Shown here: piece by piece, positions 52,980 through 62,550 of the stretch
Position numbering within the stretch: the stretch's first letter is position 1
How the letters are laid out: each line of letters begins with the position of its first letter
NCBI RefSeq assembly: GCF_021502575.1
Contig: NZ_JAKFGN010000001.1
Span: 1,860,001-1,924,000, forward strand
Reading direction: 5' to 3'
Origin: Bradyrhizobium sp. G127
Lineage (GTDB): Bacteria; Pseudomonadota; Alphaproteobacteria; Rhizobiales; Xanthobacteraceae
Length of the DNA: 64,000 nt
Made by a program: the position numbers and the translations under genes
Notes under the pieces: generated by a model
Told to the model about the DNA's origin: nothing
Database searches by the model: none
Seen by the model: only the letters and a program-made list of their open reading frames with translations

Positions 52980-53726
52980 TCAATACGTCGCCCGGCCACC
53001 CGAGATGTCGAACACCGCCCCGGTGGTGTAGAGGCATTCCTCCGACGCCATCCAGGTCACGAGGGACGCGAGTTCCTCCACCTTGAGGAAGCGCCCGCGC
53101 GGAATCTTCGACAGCATGAAGTCGATATGCTGCTGCGTCATCTGGTCGAAGATCGCGGTTTTGGCGGCGGCGGGCGTCACGGCATTGACTGCGATGTCGG
53201 TGTTCGCCAGTTCCTTGCCAAGCGATTTGGTCAGCGCGATCACGCCGGCCTTCGAGGCCGAGTAGTGCGAAGCGTTCGGGTTGCCTTCCTTGCCCGCGAT
53301 GGAGGCGATGTTCACGATCCGCCCGTAGTTCTGTTTCACCATCACCGGCACGACGGCGTGGCAGCAGATGAACGGGCCGTCGAGGTTGATCTTCATCACC
53401 TGACGCCATTCGTCATAGGACAGATCCACGACCGGCTTGTTGACGCCGGCGATGCCTGCGTTGTTGACGAGAATATCGATGCGGCCGAACGCCTTCAGCG
53501 TCGCGTCGCGTGCCGCATCCACCGCGGCAGGATCGGTGACGTCGACTTCGAGCACGGTCACCGCCGCGCCGATTTCCTTTGCAGTCTTTTCCGCCAGCGT
53601 CTGGTCGAAATCCCAGATCGCCACTTTGGCGCCAGAGGCCACGAAACGCTCGGTGATGGCGCGGCCGAAGCCCTGCGCGCCGCCGGTGACGACGGCGAAC
53701 CGTCCACTGAGGTCGATCTTGTTCAA
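52980..53726 (-). CDS. SDR family oxidoreductase (first of two)
   Basis: A 248-residue short-chain dehydrogenase: TGGAQGFG (14-21), NNAG (88-91), catalytic Ser142, Tyr155, Lys159, and a C-terminal TGAVFDISGGRATY. The TTG at 53726 is chosen as start because AGGGAG lies 7-8 bases upstream and because the known N-terminal IDLSGRFAVVTGG begins right after; the frame is open upstream to 53879 but that is repeat DNA. A sugar or sugar-acid dehydrogenase role fits the neighbourhood. Confidence 0.87.
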   Translation of the reverse strand: MNKIDLSGRFAVVTGGAQGFGRAITERFVASGAKVAIWDFDQTLAEKTAKEIGAAVTVLEVDVTDPAAVDAARDATLKAFGRIDILVNNAGIAGVNKPVVDLSYDEWRQVMKINLDGPFICCHAVVPVMVKQNYGRIVNIASIAGKEGNPNASHYSASKAGVIALTKSLGKELANTDIAVNAVTPAAAKTAIFDQMTQQHIDFMLSKIPRGRFLKVEELASLVTWMASEECLYTTGAVFDISGGRATY

Positions 53727-53754
53727 GGTTGAACTCCCTGGTTTCGCGTTGGTG

Positions 53755-53879
53755 TGTCGCGGACGCGGAGCAGCGCCTCTTGGGCTGCTCCGCAGAGCTG
53801 GGACCGTCGCAGAAGCTGCGTTTCGTGACGGCCCCGGATCAGCGTCGCAATACTGCGTATTGCGCCGCGTCCGGGGCAA
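53755..53879. repeat. Intergenic palindromic repeat, type D (degenerate copy)
   Basis: Ends TGTCGCGGACGCGG and GCCGCGTCCGGGGCA form an imperfect inverted pair; inner GGGACCGTC and GACGGCCCC also pair. Resembles the copy at 35099-35223. Lies between two minus-strand SDR genes. Confidence 0.7.
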
Positions 53880-53897
53880 GGGTGGTGCGAAAAACTC

Positions 53898-54632
53898 TTA
53901 CAACGTCCAGCCGCCGTCGATGATGTGGTCGACGCCGGTGGTGAAGGCGCTTTCGTCGCTGGCGAGATACAGCGCGAGCAGGGCGATTTCCTCCGCGGTG
54001 CCGAGCCGTCCCATCGGCTGGCGGCTGACGAACATCTCGCGTCCGCCGCTGCCCAGCGCTGCCGCGCGGCCCAGCATCGACGGTGTCTCGATGGTGCCGG
54101 GACAGATCGAATTGCAGCGAATGCCCCTGGTGATGAAATCGACCGCGACCGAACGCGACAGCGCCGCGACGGCGGCTTTGGTCGCGCTGTAGACGTAGCG
54201 GTTGGGGGCGGCCTTGAACACGCCGGCGGCGGAAGCGATGTTGACGATCGAGCCGCCGCCGCCTTCCAGCATCAGGGGCAGGAAGGCGCGGATCGTGCGG
54301 TGCATCGACTTGACGTTGAGGTCGAACGAGAAATCCCAGTCGGTATCGGCGCAGTCCAGCACGGTGCCGTTGTGGACGAAGCCAGCGGCGTTGAGCAGTA
54401 CATCGACCTTGCCGACCTTTTTCGCCATTGCGTGGACCGCCGACGTGTCGCGCACATCGAGCTTGTGGGTTTCGGCGACGCCTTCCAGTTTCAGCGCGGC
54501 AAGGCCGGACTCGTCGATATCGGTCGCGATCACGGTCGCGCCTTCGCGGGTGAAGGCGAGGGCGCAGGCGCGGCCGATGCCAGCCGCACCGGCGGTCACG
54601 AATGCGCGCTTGCCTTTCAGTCGGTCGGACAT
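53898..54632 (-). CDS. SDR family oxidoreductase (DHRS6/BDH2-like, second of two)
   Basis: A 244-residue short-chain dehydrogenase with TAGAAGIG (13-20), NAAG (81-84), Ser134, Tyr148, Lys152. Asp38 after the second strand (ATDID) favours NAD+. It resembles the group with animal DHRS6/BDH2 and bacterial 2-keto-3-deoxy-L-fuconate dehydrogenase, an oxidative sugar-acid enzyme, but substrate cannot be called. The two SDRs are both minus-strand, separated by a repeat. Confidence 0.87.
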   Translation of the reverse strand: MSDRLKGKRAFVTAGAAGIGRACALAFTREGATVIATDIDESGLAALKLEGVAETHKLDVRDTSAVHAMAKKVGKVDVLLNAAGFVHNGTVLDCADTDWDFSFDLNVKSMHRTIRAFLPLMLEGGGGSIVNIASAAGVFKAAPNRYVYSATKAAVAALSRSVAVDFITRGIRCNSICPGTIETPSMLGRAAALGSGGREMFVSRQPMGRLGTAEEIALLALYLASDESAFTTGVDHIIDGGWTL

Positions 54633-54656
54633 GTCTTGCCTCGTGTGTCAGATGCC

Positions 54657-54737
54657 GTTATTGCGAGGAGCGTAGCGACGAAGCAATCCAGCTTTCCCTT
54701 TTTGTTTTATGGATTGCTTCGCTGCGCTCGCAATGAC
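54657..54737. repeat. Intergenic palindromic repeat, type C
   Basis: Left arm ATTGCGAGGAGCGTAGCGAC then GAAGCAATCC; right arm GGATTGCTTCGCTGCGCTCG then CAATGAC. Between the second SDR and the xylonate-dehydratase-like gene. Confidence 0.85.
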
Positions 54738-54747
54738 GCTGTTGGCT

Positions 54748-56571
54748 TTAGTGGTTGTCCCGGGCGACGCCGACGGTGCCCGCGATGTTGTGGTAGCGGG
54801 TGGCGAGTTCGAGGCAGGCGCCGGTGGACTGCTGGCCCACGGTGTTGCGGTAAAGCTCCTGCCATGGCGTCTGGTTTTTCGGGTAGGGGAAGCCGCCGTT
54901 CGCCATCAGGTCGGCGTGGCGCTGCTTCACCTCGGCGTCGGGGATCAGGATGTTGGCTTCACCCTTGTTGAGGTCGATGCGGACCCGGTCGCCGGTCCTG
55001 AGGATCGCAAGCCCGCCATTGGCGGCGGCTTCCGGCGATGCGTTGAGGATCGACGGCGAACCGGAGGTGCCGGACTGGCGGCCGTCGCCGATGCAGGGCA
55101 GCGAGGTGATGCCTTTCTTGATCAGCGCCGCAGGCGGCTGCATGTTCACGACCTCCGCGCCGCCGGGATAGCCGATCGGCCCGGTGCCGCGCACGAACAG
55201 CATGCAGTTCTCGTCGATGTTCAGCGACGGATCGTCGATGCGGTGGTGGTAGTCCTCCGGTCCCTCGAACACGATGGCGCGGCCCTCGAATGCTTCCGGG
55301 TCTTTCGGGTTGGAGAGGTAGCGATCGCGGAATTCCTTGGAGATCACGCTGGTCTTCATGATCGCCGAGTCGAACAGGTTGCCGCGCAGCACGATAAAGC
55401 CCGCGTCTTTCACCAGCGGCTTGTCGTAGGTGCGGATCACGTCGCTGTCGGGCACGGCGGCGTTCTTGCAGTTCTCGCCCATGGTCTTGCCGTTGACGGT
55501 CAGCGCGTCCTCGTGGATGCGCTTGTGCTTCATCAGTTCGCGCACCACGGCCGGCACGCCGCCGGAGCGGTGAAACTCCTCGCCAAGGTAGTAACCCGCC
55601 GGCTGCATGTTCACGAGCAGCGGCACGTCATGGCCGATTGTTTGCCAGTCCTCGATGGAGAGTTCCACGCCGATGTGGCGGGCGAGGGCGTTGATGTGGA
55701 TCGGCGCGTTGGTCGAGCCGCCGATCGCCGAATTGACCACGATGCAGTTCTCGAACGCCTTGCGGGTGAGGAAGTCGGACGGCTTGAGGTCTTCCCACAC
55801 CATCTCGACGGCGCGCTTGCCGGTCTCATAGGCAATCTGGCCGCGCTCACGGTAGGGGGCCGGTATTGCAGCGCAACCCGGAAGCGAGAAGCCGAGCGCT
55901 TCCGCCAGCGAGTTCATGGTGGAGGCGGTGCCCATGGTGTTGCAGTGCCCGACCGAGGGCGCGGAGGACGATACGATTTCCATAAACTCTTCGTAATCGA
56001 TCTTGCCCGCGGCCATTTCCTCGCGTGATTTCCACACCACGGTGCCGGAACCGGAACGCTCGCCGTTGTGCCAGCCGTTCAACATCGGCCCGCCCGACAA
56101 CACGATCGCGGGAATGTTGACGGTAGCGGCGGCCATCATGCAGGCGGGGGTGGTCTTGTCGCAGCCGGTGGTCAGAACCACGCCGTCGAGCGGATAGCCA
56201 AACAGGATTTCGACCAGGCCGAGATAGGCGAGGTTGCGGTCGAGCGCCGCGGTCGGCCGTTTGCCGGTTTCCTGAATGGGGTGGGTTGGAAATTCCATCG
56301 CAATGCCGCCGGCTTCGCGGATGCCTTCGCGGACGCGGTGCGCAAGCTCGATATGGTGGCGGTTGCAGGGCGACAGGTCGTTACCGGTTTGTGCAATGCC
56401 GATGATCGGTTTTCCCGATTGCAGCTCCTTCCGGGTCAGCCCATAATTCAGGTAGCGCTCGAGATAGAGCGCGGTCATGCCCGGATTGTCGGGATTGTCG
56501 AACCAGAGCTGGGACCGGAGTTTGCGCGTCTCGCCAGTTTTCTTCGTGACGTTATCGTTATCGTTTTTCAC
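54748..56571 (-). CDS. IlvD/Edd family dehydratase, xylonate dehydratase-like (second paralogue)
   Basis: A 607-residue [Fe-S] dehydratase. Cluster cysteines are Cys69 (SPCNRHH), Cys137 (TTGCDKTTP) and Cys210 ([13 protein letters not shown]). The N-terminus [37 protein letters not shown], and [12 protein letters not shown] are close to known XylD xylonate dehydratase sequence features, so D-xylonate or a related aldonate is the likely substrate. GTG at 56571 is the start: GGGAGAA lies 8 bases upstream, and the open frame upstream has no ribosome-binding site. Divergent from the sugar ABC operon. Confidence 0.88.
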   Translation of the reverse strand: MKNDNDNVTKKTGETRKLRSQLWFDNPDNPGMTALYLERYLNYGLTRKELQSGKPIIGIAQTGNDLSPCNRHHIELAHRVREGIREAGGIAMEFPTHPIQETGKRPTAALDRNLAYLGLVEILFGYPLDGVVLTTGCDKTTPACMMAAATVNIPAIVLSGGPMLNGWHNGERSGSGTVVWKSREEMAAGKIDYEEFMEIVSSSAPSVGHCNTMGTASTMNSLAEALGFSLPGCAAIPAPYRERGQIAYETGKRAVEMVWEDLKPSDFLTRKAFENCIVVNSAIGGSTNAPIHINALARHIGVELSIEDWQTIGHDVPLLVNMQPAGYYLGEEFHRSGGVPAVVRELMKHKRIHEDALTVNGKTMGENCKNAAVPDSDVIRTYDKPLVKDAGFIVLRGNLFDSAIMKTSVISKEFRDRYLSNPKDPEAFEGRAIVFEGPEDYHHRIDDPSLNIDENCMLFVRGTGPIGYPGGAEVVNMQPPAALIKKGITSLPCIGDGRQSGTSGSPSILNASPEAAANGGLAILRTGDRVRIDLNKGEANILIPDAEVKQRHADLMANGGFPYPKNQTPWQELYRNTVGQQSTGACLELATRYHNIAGTVGVARDNH

Positions 56572-56651
56572 AAGATTTCTCCCGCACTGCACACACGTGC
56601 ATTCGCGTTTCGATGGTTGCATGTTGACGGTACATCTGCAACGTTCTACGT

Positions 56652-56668
56652 CAAACATCCGATGTTTG
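56652..56668. promoter_or_regulatory. Candidate operator between divergent sugar-acid genes
   Basis: CAAACATC-C-GATGTTTG, a perfect palindrome with 8-bp arms and a 1-base centre. It lies 81 bp upstream of the dehydratase GTG and about 170 bp upstream of the ABC ATPase ATG, in an AT-richer 267-bp region. The form fits a GntR- or LacI-type regulator site able to control both units. No regulator gene is in the window. Confidence 0.5.
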
Positions 56669-56838
56669 GAAAGAGGCTGCAAATTTCCTCATAGACGTCA
56701 GTCTAATGGCGCAAACGGTCCACTTGCAGAGAGAATGTCTTTCGAACAGACGCGGGAATAACGAACATAAAGCGAAACAAAAAGACCGAGCAGCGACGGC
56801 CTTTGCCGAACAATGCCGATCTATCTGGAGGAGAAGAT

Positions 56839-57906
<1,068 letters not shown>

Positions 57907-57945
57907 GGCGTGATCTTGAAACCGGTTTCCGGACCGGATCACGCC
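57907..57945. repeat. Palindromic repeat, type F
   Basis: GGCGTGATC (57907-57915) pairs with GATCACGCC (57937-57945) around a centre holding ACCGGT and CCGG; immediately after the ATPase stop. It could act as a mRNA hairpin between ATPase and binding-protein genes. No T run. Confidence 0.65.
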
Positions 57946-58023
57946 CGGCAGACTTTGAATTACCAATCACAGCAAATGACCGGTTGAAATCAACAGAGCC
58001 GGCAAAACAGGGAGAGTCAGATT

Positions 58024-59349
58024 ATGAGTGATTTCACACCGAATCGGCGCGCGCTTCTGAAGGGCGGCGCTTCCGTGCTCGCGGGCGCCGCGACGCTGAC
58101 GGTCGATCAGCTGACAGGATTCGCCACCGCCTGGGCGCAGACCACGCAGTGGAAACCCGAAGCCGGCGCCAAGATCAATCTCTTACGCTGGAAGCGCTTT
58201 GTCGAAGCCGAAGACAAGGCTTTCATGGATATCATCGCGGCCTTCACCAAGGCCACCGGCGTCGAAGTCAACGTCTCCAACGAATCCTACGACGACATTC
58301 AGCCCAAGGCCTCTGTTGCGGCCAACACCGGGCAGGGCCTCGACATGGTGTGGGGCCTCTACTCGCTGCCGCATCTCTTGCCGACCAAGTGCGTCGACGT
58401 CACGGATGTTGCAGACTATCTCGGCAAGAAGTACGGCGGCTGGGCGGACTCCGCCAACGCCTACGGCAAGAGCAAGGACGGCAAGTGGATCGGCATTCCT
58501 GTCGCGGCGACCGGCGCGCTGATGAACTATCGCATCAGCTCGTGCGAAAAGGCCGGCTTCAAGGAATTTCCGAAGGACACCGCGGGCTTCCTCGAACTCT
58601 GCAAGGCTCTCAACAAGAACGGCACCCCGGCCGGCATGGCGCTCGGTCACGCCTCGGGCGACGCCAACACCTGGCTGCACTGGGCGCTGTGGACCCACGG
58701 CGGCTATCTCGTCGACAAGAACGACAAGGTCATCATTAATTCGCCCGAAACCCTGAAGGCGCTGGAATACGTCAAGGCGCTCTATGGCGAGTTCATTCCC
58801 GGCACCGCATCCTGGAACGACTCGTCGAACAACAAGGCCTTCGTGTCCGGCCAGCTTCATGTCACCTGTAACGGCATCTCGGTCTACGTCACCGCCAAAC
58901 GCGAGAACAAGGCCGTCGCCGACGACATGAACCACGCCTACATGCCGATCGGCCCGGCCGGAAAACCGACCGAACTGCATCTGCCGTTCACCATGCTGAC
59001 CTTCAACTTCACGAAGTATCCGCAGGCGTGCAAGGCGCTGACCGCGTTCATGATGGAAGCCGATCAGTACAATCCGTGGCTGACGTCGGCGTCGGGCTAT
59101 CTGTCGTCGTTCCTCAATGGCTACGACAACAATCCGGTCTGGACGTCCGATCCGAAGAACACGGTGTATCGCGACGTTGCCAAGCGCACGCTGACCCCCG
59201 GTGGCCTCGGCACGCTCGGCGAGAACGCGGCGGCGGCGATCGCGGACTTCATCGTGGTCGACATGTTCGCGAACTACTGCACCGGCCGCGAAGATGCGAA
59301 GGGCTCGATCGCCTTCGCCGAGCGTCAGGCCAAGCGTCTCTACCGCTAA
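58024..59349 (+). CDS. Sugar ABC transporter solute-binding protein
   Basis: A 441-residue extracellular solute-binding protein (family 1). The signal carries a twin-arginine-like N-terminus (NRRALLKGGASVLAGAATL) with cleavage near AWAQ-TT. The mature chain shows INLLRWKRFVEAEDKAFMDIIAAFTKATGVEVNV, typical of the first lobe, and many aromatic residues for sugar stacking in the cleft. The start has GGGAGAG upstream. Position with ATPase and two permeases defines a CUT1 importer, ligand probably a sugar or sugar acid. Confidence 0.92.
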   Translation: MSDFTPNRRALLKGGASVLAGAATLTVDQLTGFATAWAQTTQWKPEAGAKINLLRWKRFVEAEDKAFMDIIAAFTKATGVEVNVSNESYDDIQPKASVAANTGQGLDMVWGLYSLPHLLPTKCVDVTDVADYLGKKYGGWADSANAYGKSKDGKWIGIPVAATGALMNYRISSCEKAGFKEFPKDTAGFLELCKALNKNGTPAGMALGHASGDANTWLHWALWTHGGYLVDKNDKVIINSPETLKALEYVKALYGEFIPGTASWNDSSNNKAFVSGQLHVTCNGISVYVTAKRENKAVADDMNHAYMPIGPAGKPTELHLPFTMLTFNFTKYPQACKALTAFMMEADQYNPWLTSASGYLSSFLNGYDNNPVWTSDPKNTVYRDVAKRTLTPGGLGTLGENAAAAIADFIVVDMFANYCTGREDAKGSIAFAERQAKRLYR

Positions 59350-59360
59350 CAGGTAACGTT

Positions 59361-59388
59361 GCCGGCGCGGAACTGTTTCCGCGCCGGC
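59361..59388. other. Stable hairpin after solute-binding gene
   Basis: Perfect 12-bp stem GCCGGCGCGGAA/TTCCGCGCCGGC with loop CTGT, starting 12 bp after the stop codon. No T run follows and the permease gene begins 88 bp later, so it is more likely a 3'-end stabiliser or partial attenuator than a full terminator. Confidence 0.7.
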
Positions 59389-59476
59389 GCTTCCATCGTC
59401 CTGATCACAACTTGCACGTATTCTGGCCGCAAAACGGCTCTCTCCTTTGCGGAATACGTGCCGAAGGTTCGGTCTC

Positions 59477-60433
59477 ATGAGCACGATACCGGCGTCGATG
59501 TCCAAGCCGCGTTACGTCAGCACCTTGTCGTTCTGGCAGCGGCTGGCTGCGAACCGCAACTGGATTGCACTGTGGTTCATGCTGCCGGCGGCGGCATTCC
59601 TGATCCTGTTCCTGGCCTATCCGCTCGGTCTCGGCGTCTGGATGAGCTTCACCGACGTCCGCATCGGACGGCCCGGCGTTTTCATCGGGCTCGAGAATTA
59701 CGAATGGCTGATGGAAGACGGCGTGTTCTGGCTGTCGGTCTTTAACACGCTGCTCTATACGACCATCGCCAGCGTCATCAAATTCGGGCTCGGGCTTTAT
59801 CTCGCGCTGCTGCTCAACCGCAACATGCCGTTCAAGGCGATGATCCGCGCCGCGGTGCTGATCCCGTTCATCGTGCCGACGGTTCTCTCGGCGATTGCAT
59901 TCTGGTGGATCTACGATTCCCAGTTCTCGATCATTTCGTGGTCGCTGATCAAGCTTGGCATCATCCAGCAGAATATCAATTTCCTCGGCGATTCCTCCTG
60001 GGCGCGGGCCAGCGTCATTATCGCCAACATCTGGCGCGGCGTGCCGTTCGTCGCCATCACGCTGCTGGCGGGCTTGCAGACCGTCTCGCCGTCGCTCTAT
60101 GAGGCCGCGACGCTTGACGGCGCCAGCAACTGGCAGCGTTTCCGCTTCATCACCTATCCGCTTCTGACGCCGATCATCGCCGTGGTGATGACCTTCTCGG
60201 TGCTGTTCACGTTCACGGACTTCCAGCTGATCTGGGCGCTGACCCGCGGCGGCCCGGTGAATGCGACGCATCTGATGGCGACGCTGAGCTATCAGCGCGG
60301 AATCCTGAGCGGCAGGCTCGGGGAGGGCGCGGCGGTCGCGACCGCGATGATTCCGTTCCTGCTCGCCGCGATCACGATCTCCTGGTTCGGCATGCAGCGC
60401 CGCAAGTGGCAGCAGGGGTCGGACAATGACTGA
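59477..60433 (+). CDS. Sugar ABC transporter permease 1 (MalF-type)
   Basis: A 318-residue binding-protein-dependent permease with six helices. The EAA coupling motif is EAATLDGASNWQRFRFITYPLL, about 100 residues from the C-terminus. The ATG 59477 is preceded by GAAGG. The 3' end is a copy of a short direct repeat (see 60401-60525). Confidence 0.92.
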   Translation: MSTIPASMSKPRYVSTLSFWQRLAANRNWIALWFMLPAAAFLILFLAYPLGLGVWMSFTDVRIGRPGVFIGLENYEWLMEDGVFWLSVFNTLLYTTIASVIKFGLGLYLALLLNRNMPFKAMIRAAVLIPFIVPTVLSAIAFWWIYDSQFSIISWSLIKLGIIQQNINFLGDSSWARASVIIANIWRGVPFVAITLLAGLQTVSPSLYEAATLDGASNWQRFRFITYPLLTPIIAVVMTFSVLFTFTDFQLIWALTRGGPVNATHLMATLSYQRGILSGRLGEGAAVATAMIPFLLAAITISWFGMQRRKWQQGSDND

Positions 60434-60525
60434 TCGAGCCGTGACGTTGCAGAGTTATTCCTGCGCGAACGGGGCAGGCCCCGCGCGCGCGCCACAAGTG
60501 GCAGTAAGGATCCGACAATGACTGA
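60401..60525 (+). repeat. Imperfect 33-bp direct repeat at permease junction
   Basis: Copy 1 (60401-60433) is the last codons and stop of permease 1, beginning CGCAAGTGGCAGCAGG. Copy 2 (60493-60525), beginning CACAAGTGGCAGTAAGG, carries the ATG of permease 2. By eye 28 of 33 positions match. Between them is a 31-codon frame, ATG 60426 to stop 60522, overlapping the permease 1 stop; it looks like a relic start of permease 2. Confidence 0.7.
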
Positions 60526-61423
60526 CCATGCAGCACATCCGCCTGCGACTGTCGCGGCCAGCGATAACAGCGAGGGCATGAGCTATCTGGAGACCTTGCC
60601 CAGCAAGATCATCACGCTCTACATCCCGCTCTTCATCATGGTCGTGATCCTGCTGTTCCCGTTCTACTGGATGGCGTTGACGTCGATCAAACCCGACGAG
60701 CAGTTGATCGACATGGAGACCTACAACCCGTTCTGGGTTGTGAAGCCGACGCTCAAGCACATCCAGAAGCTGCTGTTCGAAACCCAGTATCCGCGCTGGC
60801 TGTGGAACACGATGTATGTGGCGGCGGCGGCGACGTTCCTGTCGATCGTTGCCAGCGTTCTGGCGGCCTATGCCATTGTCCGCCTGCGCTTCAAGGGCGC
60901 GGAAGCGGTCAGCGCGCTGATCTTCCTGGCCTACCTGGTGCCGCCGTCGATCCTGTTCATTCCGCTGGCCTCGGTGATCCATTCCTACGGCCTGTTCGAC
61001 TCGCCGCTGTCGCTGATCCTGGTCTATCCGACGCTGCTGATCCCGTTCTCCACCTGGCTTTTGATGGGATATTTCAAGACCATTCCGTATGAACTGGAAG
61101 AATGCGCGCTGATCGACGGCGCCAGCCGCTGGCAGATCTTGACCAAGATCGTGCTGCCGCTGGCGGTGCCGGGGCTGATCTCGGCCTTCATCTTCTCCTT
61201 CACGCTGTGCTGGAACGAATTTATCTACGCGCTGACCTTCCTGTCCTCGACGCAGAACAAGACCGTGCCGGTGGCGATCGTCAACGAATTCGTCGACGGC
61301 GACATCTACAAATGGGGATCGCTGATGGCGGGTGCGCTGGTCGGCTCGCTGCCGCTGGTCATCCTCTATGCGTTCTTTGTCGAGCATTACGTCTCGGCCA
61401 TGACCGGGGCGGTGAAGGAATAG
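60518..61423 (+). CDS. Sugar ABC transporter permease 2 (MalG-type)
   Basis: A 301-residue binding-protein-dependent permease with six helices. EAA motif: EECALIDGASRWQILTKIVLPLA. The ATG 60518 sits inside copy 2 of the 33-bp repeat, with TAAGGATC 7-10 bases upstream as ribosome-binding site. It pairs with permease 1. Confidence 0.92.
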   Translation: MTDHAAHPPATVAASDNSEGMSYLETLPSKIITLYIPLFIMVVILLFPFYWMALTSIKPDEQLIDMETYNPFWVVKPTLKHIQKLLFETQYPRWLWNTMYVAAAATFLSIVASVLAAYAIVRLRFKGAEAVSALIFLAYLVPPSILFIPLASVIHSYGLFDSPLSLILVYPTLLIPFSTWLLMGYFKTIPYELEECALIDGASRWQILTKIVLPLAVPGLISAFIFSFTLCWNEFIYALTFLSSTQNKTVPVAIVNEFVDGDIYKWGSLMAGALVGSLPLVILYAFFVEHYVSAMTGAVKE

Positions 61424-61444
61424 CGCGAGTAAACCGCAGTATGC

Positions 61445-61523
61445 GTCATTGCGAGCGAAGCGAAGCAATCCAGAACAGGAACAAGGATGGATTGGCTTCG
61501 TCGCTTCGCTCCTGCAAAATGAC
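61445..61523. repeat. Intergenic palindromic repeat, type C
   Basis: GTCATTGCGAGCGAAGCGAAG with CAATCC at the left and GGATTGGCTTCGTCGCTTCG with AAATGAC at the right. Copy of 54657-54737; lies between permease 2 and the DenD-like gene. Confidence 0.85.
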
Positions 61524-61549
61524 GGTATCGATCTGAAGAGGAGCTTTCT

Positions 61550-62533
61550 TTGCATATTCTGGTTCTCGGTGCGGCCGGCATGGTCGGACGCAAACTTGTG
61601 GAGCGGCTCACGCGCGACGGCAGGCTCGGCAAAGCGGACATCACGGGCCTGACATTGCAGGACGTCGTCGCGCCGACCAGACCGGCAACGTCGATCCCGA
61701 CCGAAGTGGTGACCTGCGATGTCGCCGATCAGGCCGCGGTGACAAAGCTCGTCGCGGGCAAGCCCGACGTGATCTTCCATCTCGCGGCCATCGTGTCGGG
61801 CGAGGCGGAAGCCGATTTCGACAAGGGCTATCGTATCAATCTCGACGGCACCCGCTACCTGATCGACGCTGTCCGCGCCATCGGCGGCAATTACAAGCCG
61901 CGCATCGTGTTCACCTCGTCGATCGCGGTGTTCGGCGCGCCATTCCCGGACAAGATCGGCGACGAATTCCTGTCCGCGCCGCTGACCAGCTACGGCACGC
62001 AGAAGGCGATCGGCGAACTGCTGATTTCCGATTACACCCGCAAGGGCCTGTTCGACGGCGTCAGCATCCGCTTGCCGACCATCTGCGTGCGGCCCGGTAC
62101 GCCGAACAAGGCCGCGTCGGGATTCTTCTCCAACATCATCCGCGAGCCGCTGGCCGGCAAGGAAGCTGTGCTGCCGGTCTCCGAGGACGTGCGGCACTGG
62201 CACGCGTCGCCGCGGTCGGCGGTGGGCTTCCTGCTGCATGCCGGCACGATGGACACCAGCACCATCGGGCCGCGCCGCGCGCTCAGCATGCCCGGTCTTT
62301 CGGCTACCGTGGGCGAGCAGATCGCAGCGCTTGGCCGGGTCGCGGGCAAGAGCGTCACGGATCGCATCAAGCGGGTGCCGGACCCCACCATCATGGGTAT
62401 CGTCGCCGGCTGGCCGCGCGATTTCGTCACCGACCGCGCGCTGAAGCTCGGCTTCGCCACGGCGGAGAAAACCTTCGATGACATCATCCGCATTCACATC
62501 GAGGATGAACTCGGCGGAAAGTTCGCAACCTGA
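61550..62533 (+). CDS. NAD-dependent epimerase/dehydratase family, D-erythronate dehydrogenase (DenD)-like
   Basis: A 327-residue extended SDR with Rossmann motif GAAGMVG (7-13), Ser124, Tyr148, Lys152 (SYGTQK). The segments FHLAAIVSGEAEADFDKGYRINLDGTRYLIDAVR and YKPRIVFTSSIAVFGAPFP are those of DenD, which oxidises D-erythronate at C2. TTG 61550 is the start: GAGGAGC lies 8 bases upstream. The typical DenD partner genes (OtnK, OtnC, OtnI) are absent, so it may use another aldonate here. Confidence 0.86.
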   Translation: MHILVLGAAGMVGRKLVERLTRDGRLGKADITGLTLQDVVAPTRPATSIPTEVVTCDVADQAAVTKLVAGKPDVIFHLAAIVSGEAEADFDKGYRINLDGTRYLIDAVRAIGGNYKPRIVFTSSIAVFGAPFPDKIGDEFLSAPLTSYGTQKAIGELLISDYTRKGLFDGVSIRLPTICVRPGTPNKAASGFFSNIIREPLAGKEAVLPVSEDVRHWHASPRSAVGFLLHAGTMDTSTIGPRRALSMPGLSATVGEQIAALGRVAGKSVTDRIKRVPDPTIMGIVAGWPRDFVTDRALKLGFATAEKTFDDIIRIHIEDELGGKFAT

Positions 62534-62550
62534 CAACCCCGGTGCCTGCG

